Positions 7,199-14,165 of a stretch of 38,946 nucleotides of DNA are shown here, piece after piece (within the stretch, counting starts at the first letter, position 1; every line of letters begins with the position of its first letter). The stretch covers positions 1 through 38,946 of IMG/VR virus record IMGVR_UViG_3300028610_001276; one strand, given 5' to 3'. This DNA is from a virus. Below the pieces are notes generated by a model. The model worked only from the letters and a program-made list of their open reading frames with translations. It searched no databases and was not told the DNA's origin. A program made the position numbers and the translations under genes.

Positions 7199-9345
7199 TG
7201 AGCACCCCCTCCTATCTGCGCTGCCATATCTCCCTCTGATGGCGTCCTCATATTCCCAGGATTCGGCTGCTGTCCGGGACCCCCCTGCATCCCAGGCTGC
7301 TCCTGAGGAGGTGTTCCTCCCCCAGCGGCTGCAGGCTGAACATACATTCTGTGTTTCTTAATGTGGTCCTGCAACGCTTCCAATCCTCTGTCGTCTCTAA
7401 CCTCACTCGCCCCAGCCGTGTGAGCTTGCAGATGCTCGGGATGATTATCGTTCTGAAGAACCGGAACAAACTCGCCTCTGACCAAGACCATATTCTCTTG
7501 GTCTGGACTCCACGTTCTGTCCGGAGGAGGGATAGTGAAACGCTCTGGGAACCTTGAATCGAAATGCTTCCAAAGCTCGAGCCAGATTTCGGAAACGTTG
7601 GCCACTTGAAGGATAGCTGGGTTCTGCCCAATAAGCGCCAAACCCTGAAGCATCTGCTGTCTAATGACCTCCTTGCCAACATGCGTTGTGCTTCCTCTGG
7701 GCATGAAGTCATAGTCACCTACAATCTCCTGAATCTCCAATTTCTTGAAATTGACTCCATCTTTTCCAAGAATCCTGAAGACCTGTCCCTCTTTAAAATA
7801 CTGTTGCCTTCGCCAGAAGAACTTCTTGGCAACCTGCTGCAGAAAAGTCTCTTCTCCTATGAGGTTGCCCAACTGGACCCTCTGCTCCTCAGCAGCCCCC
7901 ATCATCTTAGCTTCAGTCGCCGTATCTATTCCTCTACTTCCGGCGCCCCCCATGCGCAGGGAAGACCTAGCCACAGCTCTCTGAATATCGGCAAGCAAAC
8001 GATCTTCATAAATCTGCGACTCCGGTGGCAAAGGCCTCCCCTGCATCAAGGGAACGATAGAAGGTTTTCCGTTGGCGAAAAATGGAATCTGAAGCACGTC
8101 GCCGGGGCTTACCTCTGTCGCCTGCTCCGGCAAATCAATAGTCTCATCGACACCCCAAACATTCATTGCGTTCAGTCTCGCCTGACGCATGTTCAAATTT
8201 CGATAGCTGTTTACCTCTTCTTGAGACTTTCGAATGGGATGTATGTAACCCATCCCCCAGAAATATCCTTCAAGGGGAATACAAGGAGTGGCGACGAAGG
8301 GTTTTCTCTTATCGTCGTATGGATTTTCGCCATCGTGAACGACCGCAGTTCCGTTGCAGATGACGACTTTTCGGTCATCTTCGTAGTAAGTAATCCTTTC
8401 GATAGCCGCATCTCTGTCTCTATCAATATCTCTGACTTGTACGTATCGCTGCTTCTTAAACCCTCCAAGATTAGTCCAACCCATTGCTTCAGAGGTGTCG
8501 TCGCTTGCGTCGAGCTCATAAACTCCCTCCGCGAATCCCTTAGCTATCTTCGGAATCAAATCAAGATTCTTGTATAATTTCTTACCCGTCAGTTCCTTCC
8601 ATTGTTCATCTTCCTCTCCCAGCGTCTGCCTGTCCGTCCAGTCTCTCTTCCAGCAGTAACGCATCCTGTCGAGTTCATAATAAAGAGGGTCGACGCCGAA
8701 GTTGAAAGGACTCACCCAATCAAGAGAGGGACCGTCAAAATCAATGACGGTCTCCATCCGCTTGAAGTATTCCCACTTCGACATCAGCTTTCTGAACTTG
8801 TCGAATCCTGTAGGAACTTTCTCCTTATACCGTTTTCTAACCTTATGAGACTCATACCTGTAAGTGACTTCACCGATTCCCGTTCCGTATTTGAACATTG
8901 ACTTCGCATAGGGAATTGCTTGCAGAAGCGTTCGCGCTCGTTCGAAGTCATAGTCAAGCATCTGAGTAACAGCCTCAGCCCTGTCTTGGTCATCCTGAGT
9001 CCTCCCCATTACGTCGACAAAAGGCCTCTGCCCGAACTGCGCAAAAATCCAAGACGGAATAAGCGACTCAATCACAGAGAACGTGATCGGTACGAATAAA
9101 TCCGGGTCATCCTGCCTCCCGGTTATGATTGCCCTGTCGTTGTCTCGTGCCTCAACAGCCGGAGACAGACTCAAATAATACCTGTTCAACTGTCTGAAGA
9201 GATTATTCTGCCCCCCAAACGCACTTATGGAATCGCCTATTCTGTCCCGCACAAAATCAAGAGTCTTATTATCTTGGGAGCCCATCCGGAACGCATGAGT
9301 CATCAGACCCGGTCCGGTGTCAACGTGGTCTCTCGCCAGTCTCAT
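7195..9345 (-). CDS. Portal protein
   Basis: 716 aa from ATG at 9345, which overlaps the TGA of the phospholipase-like gene and has AGGACGGG upstream; the open frame continues further 5' but that part is the overlapping gene. Portal-like features include an early segment on assembling the wing (FVPITFSVIESLIPSWIFAQ), Tyr-rich beta strands, DSVDFDGPSLD-like clip residues (TVIDFDGPSLDWVSPFNFGVDP), SQEEVNSYRNLNMRQARLNAM in the stem/crown region, and a Pro/Gly/Gln-rich C terminus (PPQEQPGMQGGPGQQPNP). The size matches large podovirus portals. It forms the dodecameric DNA channel at one capsid vertex and docks the terminase. Start codons of this gene and its upstream neighbour are near duplicates. 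Confidence 0.85.
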   Translation of the reverse strand: MRLARDHVDTGPGLMTHAFRMGSQDNKTLDFVRDRIGDSISAFGGQNNLFRQLNRYYLSLSPAVEARDNDRAIITGRQDDPDLFVPITFSVIESLIPSWIFAQFGQRPFVDVMGRTQDDQDRAEAVTQMLDYDFERARTLLQAIPYAKSMFKYGTGIGEVTYRYESHKVRKRYKEKVPTGFDKFRKLMSKWEYFKRMETVIDFDGPSLDWVSPFNFGVDPLYYELDRMRYCWKRDWTDRQTLGEEDEQWKELTGKKLYKNLDLIPKIAKGFAEGVYELDASDDTSEAMGWTNLGGFKKQRYVQVRDIDRDRDAAIERITYYEDDRKVVICNGTAVVHDGENPYDDKRKPFVATPCIPLEGYFWGMGYIHPIRKSQEEVNSYRNLNMRQARLNAMNVWGVDETIDLPEQATEVSPGDVLQIPFFANGKPSIVPLMQGRPLPPESQIYEDRLLADIQRAVARSSLRMGGAGSRGIDTATEAKMMGAAEEQRVQLGNLIGEETFLQQVAKKFFWRRQQYFKEGQVFRILGKDGVNFKKLEIQEIVGDYDFMPRGSTTHVGKEVIRQQMLQGLALIGQNPAILQVANVSEIWLELWKHFDSRFPERFTIPPPDRTWSPDQENMVLVRGEFVPVLQNDNHPEHLQAHTAGASEVRDDRGLEALQDHIKKHRMYVQPAAAGGGTPPQEQPGMQGGPGQQPNPGNMRTPSEGDMAAQIGGGAQ

Positions 9346-9719
9346 GGTCCCGTCCTGGGATACCGATGACCGTATCCCCATCGCGCCAGCTTGAGTGGGA
9401 TCCACCCCACACCACCGATTCTGACGCCGCGGTAATAGATTCGACTGGTCATCCAAGCAGCCCACATGGGCCAACGTCGCTGTAAGCAGCGTTCGTCGAT
9501 GCAGTCTCGGAGGCGCCTATCACTGGCGAGGCGCTCCTCCCTCGTGCCACCCATCCAGTAGTCCTTGTCATGAGCCTCGCAACACTGCCGCCACACGCCA
9601 TCAGGAACTCCCGTGCATCCATCTGTGCGGAAAGGATAAACCGGCTTCATCAAAACACCCCCCGCCCGCTTACGACCTGTCGCCGATTCAGTATCAACGT
9701 GGTCTCGTGTCAACCTCAT
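9342..9719 (-). CDS. Phospholipase A2-like protein
   Basis: 125 aa from ATG at 9719 (ATGA overlap with the upstream gene, GGGGG SD-like run); an internal ATG at 9650 (MKPVYPF) is an alternative. The core DGCTGVPDGVWRQCCEAHD contains Cys35, Cys46-Cys47, His50 and Asp51, the CCxxHD active-site motif of secreted/prokaryotic phospholipase A2, where His and Asp drive calcium-dependent ester hydrolysis. Asp67 and Cys73 (ASDRRLRDC) match the second helix of the family. The C terminus is rich in W, R, Y and G. No signal peptide is seen. It neighbours the portal and membrane/holin genes. It may act on host membranes at lysis or on entry; enzymatic activity is inferred from motif only. Confidence 0.75.
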   Translation of the reverse strand: MRLTRDHVDTESATGRKRAGGVLMKPVYPFRTDGCTGVPDGVWRQCCEAHDKDYWMGGTREERLASDRRLRDCIDERCLQRRWPMWAAWMTSRIYYRGVRIGGVGWIPLKLARWGYGHRYPRTGP

Positions 9720-10009
9720 GGGATACCCCCAGCAGAAGGAATCATCTTCTCCATCAACTTAAAGATTTTTTCGTTGCCTTCACGTATGTCCTTCTTGACC
9801 TCTATGAACTGCGCGTCGGTGCTTCGCTTATGTTCGTCGAGCTTATCACTGACAACCAATATCTGTTTACAGAACTCGTTCTCCTGCTCCTTACATACCT
9901 TGTGGTGCTCGCTCCTCGTCATGACATTGCGGCCCAAAACAAGATAGGCTCCCCCTCCAACCACAAGGGCTGAAAGGAGAGCCGAAACAAAGTATCCAAG
10001 ATGCTCCAT
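9716..10009 (-). CDS. Single-pass membrane protein with coiled coil, lysis-associated candidate
   Basis: 97 aa, ATG at 10009. Residues 6-27 form one transmembrane helix (YFVSALLSALVVGGGAYLVL), followed by a long charged coiled coil (LDEHKRSTDAQFIEVKKDIREGNEKIFKLMEK). This topology matches phage spanin- or XhlA-like accessory lysis proteins, anchored in the inner membrane with a periplasmic or cytoplasmic coil. The stop overlaps the phospholipase-like start. No lipobox. Function inferred from topology and neighbours. Confidence 0.7.
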   Translation of the reverse strand: MEHLGYFVSALLSALVVGGGAYLVLGRNVMTRSEHHKVCKEQENEFCKQILVVSDKLDEHKRSTDAQFIEVKKDIREGNEKIFKLMEKMIPSAGGIP

Positions 10010-10014
10010 CCCCC

Positions 10015-10260
10015 CTACGTCTTCTGCTTTGAAGCTTCCTTCTCTGCCTTCTTTGCCTTCGCAGCAGCCTTACGTTTTTCCTTCTCTGCCGCGTCCATCC
10101 TTTCCTCACGCACCTTTGGGTCCCTAGGCGCCTTCGGGGGTTCGTCACCAGGAACCTCAGGATTCGATTCGACCCAAGCCTGCCACCTAGCTTCCCACGT
10201 CTCAGGATATTTAGCTTGAAACCACCTTTGTTTCTTCTCCAGGTACTCAGATTTGAACAT
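10015..10260 (-). CDS. Highly charged small late protein
   Basis: 81 aa, ATG at 10260 with SD GAGGGGAG. The N-terminal half is aromatic (YLEKKQRWFQAKYPETWEARWQAW), then a Pro-rich spacer (PGDEPPKAPRDP), then an almost pure Lys/Ala/Glu helix to the end (KEKRKAAAKAKKAEKEASK). The tail could bind nucleic acid or form a coiled coil. No family recognised. It lies in the cluster between terminase and portal. Confidence 0.65.
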   Translation of the reverse strand: MFKSEYLEKKQRWFQAKYPETWEARWQAWVESNPEVPGDEPPKAPRDPKVREERMDAAEKEKRKAAAKAKKAEKEASKQKT

Positions 10261-10277
10261 CTCTTAATTCTCCCCTC

Positions 10278-10499
10278 TTAACCTGAAGAACCAGTCTTCA
10301 TCGGAATGCTTCTTCCTTTACCCCCAGGCCCAAACCTGGTTTCTCCCTTACAGTAGCCCGTTCGCGCTTCCGCCGTTCGAACCTTCTCTCTTCCCAAGAA
10401 CCCAGGAATACTTCGCTTCCCTGCATCCCTCGGAAGCTCCGACTTACCTCCACCCTTTCCTCCAAAGCCTTTGGCTGATGTACCACTTCGCTTACCCAT
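10278..10499 (-). CDS. Gly/Lys/Arg-rich basic small protein
   Basis: 73 aa, ATG at 10499 preceded by an excellent SD (AAAAGGAGGTGA), one of the strongest here. The protein is strongly basic, rich in G, K, R and S (GKGGGKSELPRDAGKRS; GPGGKGRSIP), with no hydrophobic core, so likely disordered and nucleic-acid-binding, perhaps packaged with DNA. No family recognised. Confidence 0.6.
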   Translation of the reverse strand: MGKRSGTSAKGFGGKGGGKSELPRDAGKRSIPGFLGREKVRTAEARTGYCKGETRFGPGGKGRSIPMKTGSSG

Positions 10500-10518
10500 C
10501 TAGAATCACCTCCTTTTC

Positions 10519-10719
10519 TTACTTGAATGCTACCCTTTCTCTCCTGATATAGCCACCCAGGAACGACAACCCCGCCGCAATCAAAGCCGTCATGAAGGCT
10601 ATCATCTCAGGACCCAACTCAACCCCTTGAGACTTCAACCCAGCAACAATGAGTCCTACGACAAGCCCCGCAAAACCCGCACCCGCCGCCCCAGCTTTTA
10701 CTTTCGAAAAAATAGGCAT
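10519..10719 (-). CDS. Holin candidate, two transmembrane helices
   Basis: 66 aa, ATG at 10719, SD GGAGGGAG. Two hydrophobic helices at about 12-29 (GAGFAGLVVGLIVAGL) and 39-57 (MIAFMTALIAAGLSFLGGYI), joined by a short polar turn and ended by a basic tail (RRERVAFK), the class II holin layout. Holins assemble in the inner membrane at a set time to release or trigger lysis effectors. Neighbouring membrane coiled-coil and phospholipase-like genes support a lysis cluster. Small size makes homology-free assignment moderate. Confidence 0.7.
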   Translation of the reverse strand: MPIFSKVKAGAAGAGFAGLVVGLIVAGLKSQGVELGPEMIAFMTALIAAGLSFLGGYIRRERVAFK

Positions 10720-10722
10720 TTC

Positions 10723-10932
10723 TTACTCCCTCCTTGCTATTGAAGCATTCGCCCACATTATGGCCTCCTCCAACTTAGTGAAGGCCAAGCTCTTCTCCCT
10801 CGACTCAGGACATCCGTTCTCAATTTCGATTGCCAGACGCTTTCCGAAACTCCTCAAGCGTTCGTACTTCACCTGTTGCCCTTCTTTCGGCGGATGGTAC
10901 GTAAACCGTGTTTGCAGCTCCTCATTGTCCAT
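10723..10932 (-). CDS. acb2: Acb2-like anti-CBASS cyclic-nucleotide sponge
   Basis: 69 aa, ATG at 10932, SD GGGGAG. The sequence carries the signature of the Acb2 (Vs.4/DUF7681) family: FTYHPPKEGQQ near the N terminus, a helix with R and A residues, CPESREKSLAFTKLEEA and MWANASIAR at the C terminus. Characterised members form hexamers that bind signalling cyclic di- and trinucleotides and so block CBASS (and some related) host defences. Length fits the family. Its late-operon position next to the holin candidate is odd for a defence inhibitor that should act early. Assignment is by remembered motif, unverified by alignment. Confidence 0.75.
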   Translation of the reverse strand: MDNEELQTRFTYHPPKEGQQVKYERLRSFGKRLAIEIENGCPESREKSLAFTKLEEAIMWANASIARRE

Positions 10933-10935
10933 AAG

Positions 10936-11373
10936 TTACTCCCCTTTCTTAAGGATAGCAGTCTCGTGGGGGGATAAATCTGCACCTGTTGCTTTCTTAG
11001 CTCTAAGTTCACGTTCAAGTTCGTCCTGATATTGTGTCGTTGTCGCCAAGACCCAACCACGGATAGCTTTGTCCTTTACCCCTTCAGCGATTGCTTGCTC
11101 CTCATCTCGCAGATGACCATGAAGCCTCTCTGCTTCCTTATCCGAGGTTCTCTCATCCACGCCCGTTCTGCTCTTTACGAGAAACCGCAGAGCCCCCACC
11201 TCTTCGCGTGTCAGATTGTAATTCCACAGGTAACTTAGCGCAATACGAACGCCTACCTTTACGGGAAAAGCGTCCATGATGCGTCTGAGGGGGTGCTGAT
11301 GTGCGTAAACAAGTTCCAGGAATTCCCCATCCGATGCAAACTCAATCTCCTTTTTCTCCCAATCAACCTTCAT
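10936..11373 (-). CDS. Unknown protein following terminase
   Basis: 145 aa, ATG at 11373, SD AAGGGAG. N terminus MKVDWEKKEIEFASDGEFLELVYAH is strand-like, with a middle VRIALSYLWNYNLTREEVGALRFLV and a charged helical C terminus (QYQDELERELRAKKATGADL). Thirteen bases downstream of the large terminase gene. It could be a terminase partner, but no helix-turn-helix is evident and I do not recognise the family. Confidence 0.65.
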   Translation of the reverse strand: MKVDWEKKEIEFASDGEFLELVYAHQHPLRRIMDAFPVKVGVRIALSYLWNYNLTREEVGALRFLVKSRTGVDERTSDKEAERLHGHLRDEEQAIAEGVKDKAIRGWVLATTTQYQDELERELRAKKATGADLSPHETAILKKGE

Positions 11374-11385
11374 TTTCTTTCTCCC

Positions 11386-13002
11386 TTAAACCCTCGAATG
11401 AGGATAAATGGTTCTTCCCTTATTGAAAGAACCAATCTTTATTCCTTGTCCTGGCTTTCTCCTCCTTTTCGGCTTGTCCATTCCCTTCAGCCAGATCATA
11501 GCCTCCATGTCCGCCCAATCATCATGAACCTTCCCGCCCGGCTTCCATTTTAATTGTTGAATTTCGAGCTTTGAATTTCGCAAATTCATTGCATGAAAAA
11601 TCTGTCGATACTGATACGGCGTCACCGTCGCCTGAATTCTATCTTTCTTCGCATCTCCTTTGCCCCAATTTACTTCCTCGTAAGGAACATGAATTCCTTC
11701 TATCCGAGCACGTTTCAAAATGGGGTCCAAAAGCCAATCCTTCGCCATATTCGTTTCAATAAAAACCTTGACAGGTCGCCACTTCTTCAGTAGGATAAAA
11801 AAATGTTCGATGACTCTATCAGTCTTCCATCTCCCACCAACAGCATCGACCATCCACAACTGCGGCGTCGGTCCAACCCAACGACCAAAGCCAACACCCA
11901 TAACCGAATCGTCACCGCGCTCCAACATCTCTTTACCGCCAGCAGCATCAAGCGCCATATACGGCAACCCTTCACTCAACTCATCAATTAAGTGAATCGA
12001 GCCCTTCTTATAGGGCTCAAAGTATTGATAGTTTTCTCTGTCGAAATAACGCGACTCGGCAGGAGTGGGGTCATTGAGAATTTGAGACGAGAACAGCTCA
12101 GGAGGCCAAATCTCCTGATAATGCTTTATCTCCTCTTCGTTCAGAATTCCAGGAAACAAGGGCTCTCCAATTTCCGCCGTAGACAACCTGAAGAATTCCT
12201 TATCTCCATCAACCGCATAAGCCCCAAAAAACCCTCTTCCTCCGGGAGCGACCCATTGTTTACCTTCCGCGGCCTTCTCCAAAATCTTTCCTGCGGGGTC
12301 ATCCTCACCCCACCTTGTACCGTTAAAAATTCCAATTCCGTCTTGTCTCAAAACGGGCATACACGCAGCCACCTTATCGTTGACCTTCTTGAAGCCCATC
12401 AAATCATTCGTTTCTTCCCCAACCAAATCGTCCCAAACAATAATGTCCGGATGTCCGCCCTGAACAGGAACCTCAAGACCAGAGGCCCAAATCGTCGGGT
12501 CCCTCCTGTTAGCCGTTCTCTGACAAACAGTAAGCTCTTCCTTACCCCAACCCCGAGGACCTTTGAACTTTCCATAACATTGAATCACCCTCGGACTTTC
12601 GAGCCAATCGGCAATCATCTCAATAGTCTTCGTAGCCATCCACTTCAGCTCGCACATCAACATAACAGCTATATTGGGATTAATGATTATCTTCCTGCAG
12701 AGTACTGCGGCAAGGCAGACAGTCTTCGCTGTAAACCTCGGAGAGCTCCAATAAATCAAATGTCTCCGAGTCTTGGGAAGATTTTTAGGGCGGGGTTGGT
12801 CGAACCATTCAAGCAAGGGACGAATCTCATGCTCGGCTCGGGGAAGTTCTTCTTCTTTACCTACTCTGAGAATCTCGGTCTCAAAGTAGTAAATATCCTG
12901 AAGGCCTCTCTTGGCCTCTTCTTGAATGAGCTCAATGTCCGTCATTGGAGGCAAGTGTGGCGCACTTATCGACGAAGCCTGAGCCACTTCGACCAACCCC
13001 AT
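11386..13002 (-). CDS. terL: Terminase large subunit
   Basis: 538 aa from ATG at 13002; an internal ATG at 12945 is possible. The ATPase has a degenerate Walker A at 86-94 (SSPRFTAKT, with Ala in place of the usual Gly before Lys-Thr), Walker B IIVWDD (187-192) and coupling residues soon after. The C-terminal RNase H-like nuclease shows acidic residues in ALDAAGG, VFIETNMAKDWL and HDDWADMEAM. It packages DNA through the portal and cuts the concatemer. It is the first gene of the late operon, facing the early operon across 63 bp. There is no clear SD at 13002, and a -10-like GATAAA ends nine bases upstream, so the mRNA may be leaderless. Confidence 0.9.
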   Translation of the reverse strand: MGLVEVAQASSISAPHLPPMTDIELIQEEAKRGLQDIYYFETEILRVGKEEELPRAEHEIRPLLEWFDQPRPKNLPKTRRHLIYWSSPRFTAKTVCLAAVLCRKIIINPNIAVMLMCELKWMATKTIEMIADWLESPRVIQCYGKFKGPRGWGKEELTVCQRTANRRDPTIWASGLEVPVQGGHPDIIVWDDLVGEETNDLMGFKKVNDKVAACMPVLRQDGIGIFNGTRWGEDDPAGKILEKAAEGKQWVAPGGRGFFGAYAVDGDKEFFRLSTAEIGEPLFPGILNEEEIKHYQEIWPPELFSSQILNDPTPAESRYFDRENYQYFEPYKKGSIHLIDELSEGLPYMALDAAGGKEMLERGDDSVMGVGFGRWVGPTPQLWMVDAVGGRWKTDRVIEHFFILLKKWRPVKVFIETNMAKDWLLDPILKRARIEGIHVPYEEVNWGKGDAKKDRIQATVTPYQYRQIFHAMNLRNSKLEIQQLKWKPGGKVHDDWADMEAMIWLKGMDKPKRRRKPGQGIKIGSFNKGRTIYPHSRV

Positions 13003-13065
13003 TCTTTGGTTTTATCACATCTTGTGCGTAAAGCGCAAGGCCCTACAACATATAGGAGGTAAGCA
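13003..13065. promoter_or_regulatory. Divergent promoter spacer between late and early operons
   Basis: This 63-bp spacer separates the terminase and first early gene. On the minus strand TTGCGC, 17 bases, then ATAAAA resembles a sigma70 promoter that would start close to the terminase ATG. The sequence CTTGTGCG...CGCAAG (about 13021-13038) is an imperfect inverted repeat. No equally good plus-strand promoter is visible before the SD at 13055. Confidence 0.45.
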
Positions 13066-13260
13066 ATGGTTAAGTCTGAAAAAGAGGAAAAGACGTACAA
13101 CTATTTGCCCAAGTCTTTGGTTGAAGTATCAATATGGGCGGAAAATGAGGGCCTGCTGTCCCACCTTATAGAATATGTAGAGAAGCTCCCACACGACCCG
13201 GAGACCTGCCGCCTATGCGGTACGTTCAAGGAACTCCAAGACATGGGCGGCTTCCCTTAG
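13066..13260 (+). CDS. Small early protein with CxxC
   Basis: 64 aa, ATG at 13066 with the phage's extended start context AGGAGGTAAGCAATG. Charged N terminus (MVKSEKEEKTYNY), central helix (LIEYVEKLPHDPE), then ETCRLCGTFKEL with one CxxC pair. It may bind one metal per dimer. First gene of the plus-strand operon. Unknown function. Confidence 0.7.
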   Translation: MVKSEKEEKTYNYLPKSLVEVSIWAENEGLLSHLIEYVEKLPHDPETCRLCGTFKELQDMGGFP

Positions 13261-13302
13261 AGAGTGTATCCCACGCAAGAGGATACAAAAAGGAGTTAAG
13301 CA

Positions 13303-13650
13303 ATGCCTTTACTGCTGGAAATAATAGCCAGTAAGGGGTTCAAAGAGTTCATGGAAATCCGCAACGAGGATCTTCAGCGCAGAACATGGAAGGTAATGAA
13401 CGACTATGAGAAGGAAGGAAAAAATATGACCAAAAAGGTCAGACTTTGGCGTGCTACCAAAGGTGACGCCGTAGGTGGATTCGAAACAGCAGCAACTTCA
13501 GGTCCGCACGAATACGTATGCAAGTACGCACCTGTTCTTAGGTATCACTGCACTGTGGCCTGTGGACGCCTACCCAACGTCATAAAGAGTTTGAAGAGGG
13601 CCGGCTGGTCCATCGAGGAGGTTTTAGATGATAAAGAAAATCAGGCTTAA
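13303..13650 (+). CDS. Unknown early protein
   Basis: 115 aa, ATG at 13303 with AAGGAGTTAAGCAATG. The first 40 residues are helical and charged. From M42 (MTKKVRLWRATKGDAVGG) a different, compact-looking domain begins, preceded by AGGAAGG, so two starts or two modules may exist. The latter part contains CKYAPVLRYHCTVACGRLP, with three cysteines. Overlaps the next gene by 23 bases. Confidence 0.65.
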   Translation: MPLLLEIIASKGFKEFMEIRNEDLQRRTWKVMNDYEKEGKNMTKKVRLWRATKGDAVGGFETAATSGPHEYVCKYAPVLRYHCTVACGRLPNVIKSLKRAGWSIEEVLDDKENQA

Positions 13651-13876
13651 GAAAAAGGACTTGAAGTTTGAGATTGACTGTCTCATGAGTAAGCAAGGAA
13701 TGCTTGAGACGCGAATCAAAGTCCTCGAGGCAAACATTCGAGGTCTAAACACCTTTAATATGGGCTTTCAACAGCAACTAGAAACCATTCGTCGCGAGTT
13801 TGAAGTCCTCAAGAAAATAACCCTCGAAATCAAAAGGTGTCCGAAGTGTCAGGGAGTCAAAGATGAACAAAGCTAA
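13628..13876 (+). CDS. Coiled-coil protein with terminal CPKC
   Basis: 82 aa, ATG at 13628, SD GAGGAGG within the preceding gene. An almost continuous basic coiled coil (MIKKIRLKKKDLKFEIDCL, then LETRIKVLEANI and LETIRREFEVLKK) ends in KRCPKCQG, half of a zinc site. Overlaps both neighbours. Likely a dimeric accessory protein; unknown. Confidence 0.65.
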   Translation: MIKKIRLKKKDLKFEIDCLMSKQGMLETRIKVLEANIRGLNTFNMGFQQQLETIRREFEVLKKITLEIKRCPKCQGVKDEQS

Positions 13877-14165
13877 GCGAATCAAAACCTTAGAGGGCTA
13901 TTCGAAGAGCCTTGAGGAAAGAATTGAGAAGCTTGAAAGGCTCATGGAGAGGCCGAAAGACGTTTGGCTCCCAGATCACTTCAGGAAGAAGCGAGAAGAG
14001 GCTTCAGAAAATCAGTTTCTGAACGACCCCGATCCGAAGACAGCTCGCTTCTTCGCACACTTTCTGAAGCACGCTGCAGACGGGATAGACTGTCATGACG
14101 AAGAGCGCTGTTCCAACTGTAAGATCCTACACAGGTTGATTCGCAGGTGGTTCAAAAGTGCGTAA
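13863..14165 (+). CDS. Coiled-coil protein preceding the AAA+ ATPase
   Basis: 100 aa, ATG at 13863, overlapping the previous gene by 14 bases. N-terminal coiled coil (SLEERIEKLERLMERP), Asp/Pro linker (NDPDPKTARFF), then HAADGIDCHDEERCSNCKILHRL with a Cys/His cluster that could hold zinc (C90-region CxxC with flanking H and C). Eight-base overlap with the ATPase suggests a partner role. No family recognised. Confidence 0.65.
   Translation: MNKAKRIKTLEGYSKSLEERIEKLERLMERPKDVWLPDHFRKKREEASENQFLNDPDPKTARFFAHFLKHAADGIDCHDEERCSNCKILHRLIRRWFKSA

Noticed and set aside
7564-8577. 337-codon plus-strand frame over the portal
   Set aside because: Antisense to a clear portal gene and without SD; composition rich in S, L and R as expected for a shadow.
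11992-13062. Long plus-strand open frame antisense to the terminase
   Set aside because: The minus-strand terminase has all motifs; the antisense product lacks an SD and has shadow-like composition. It arises from codon bias.
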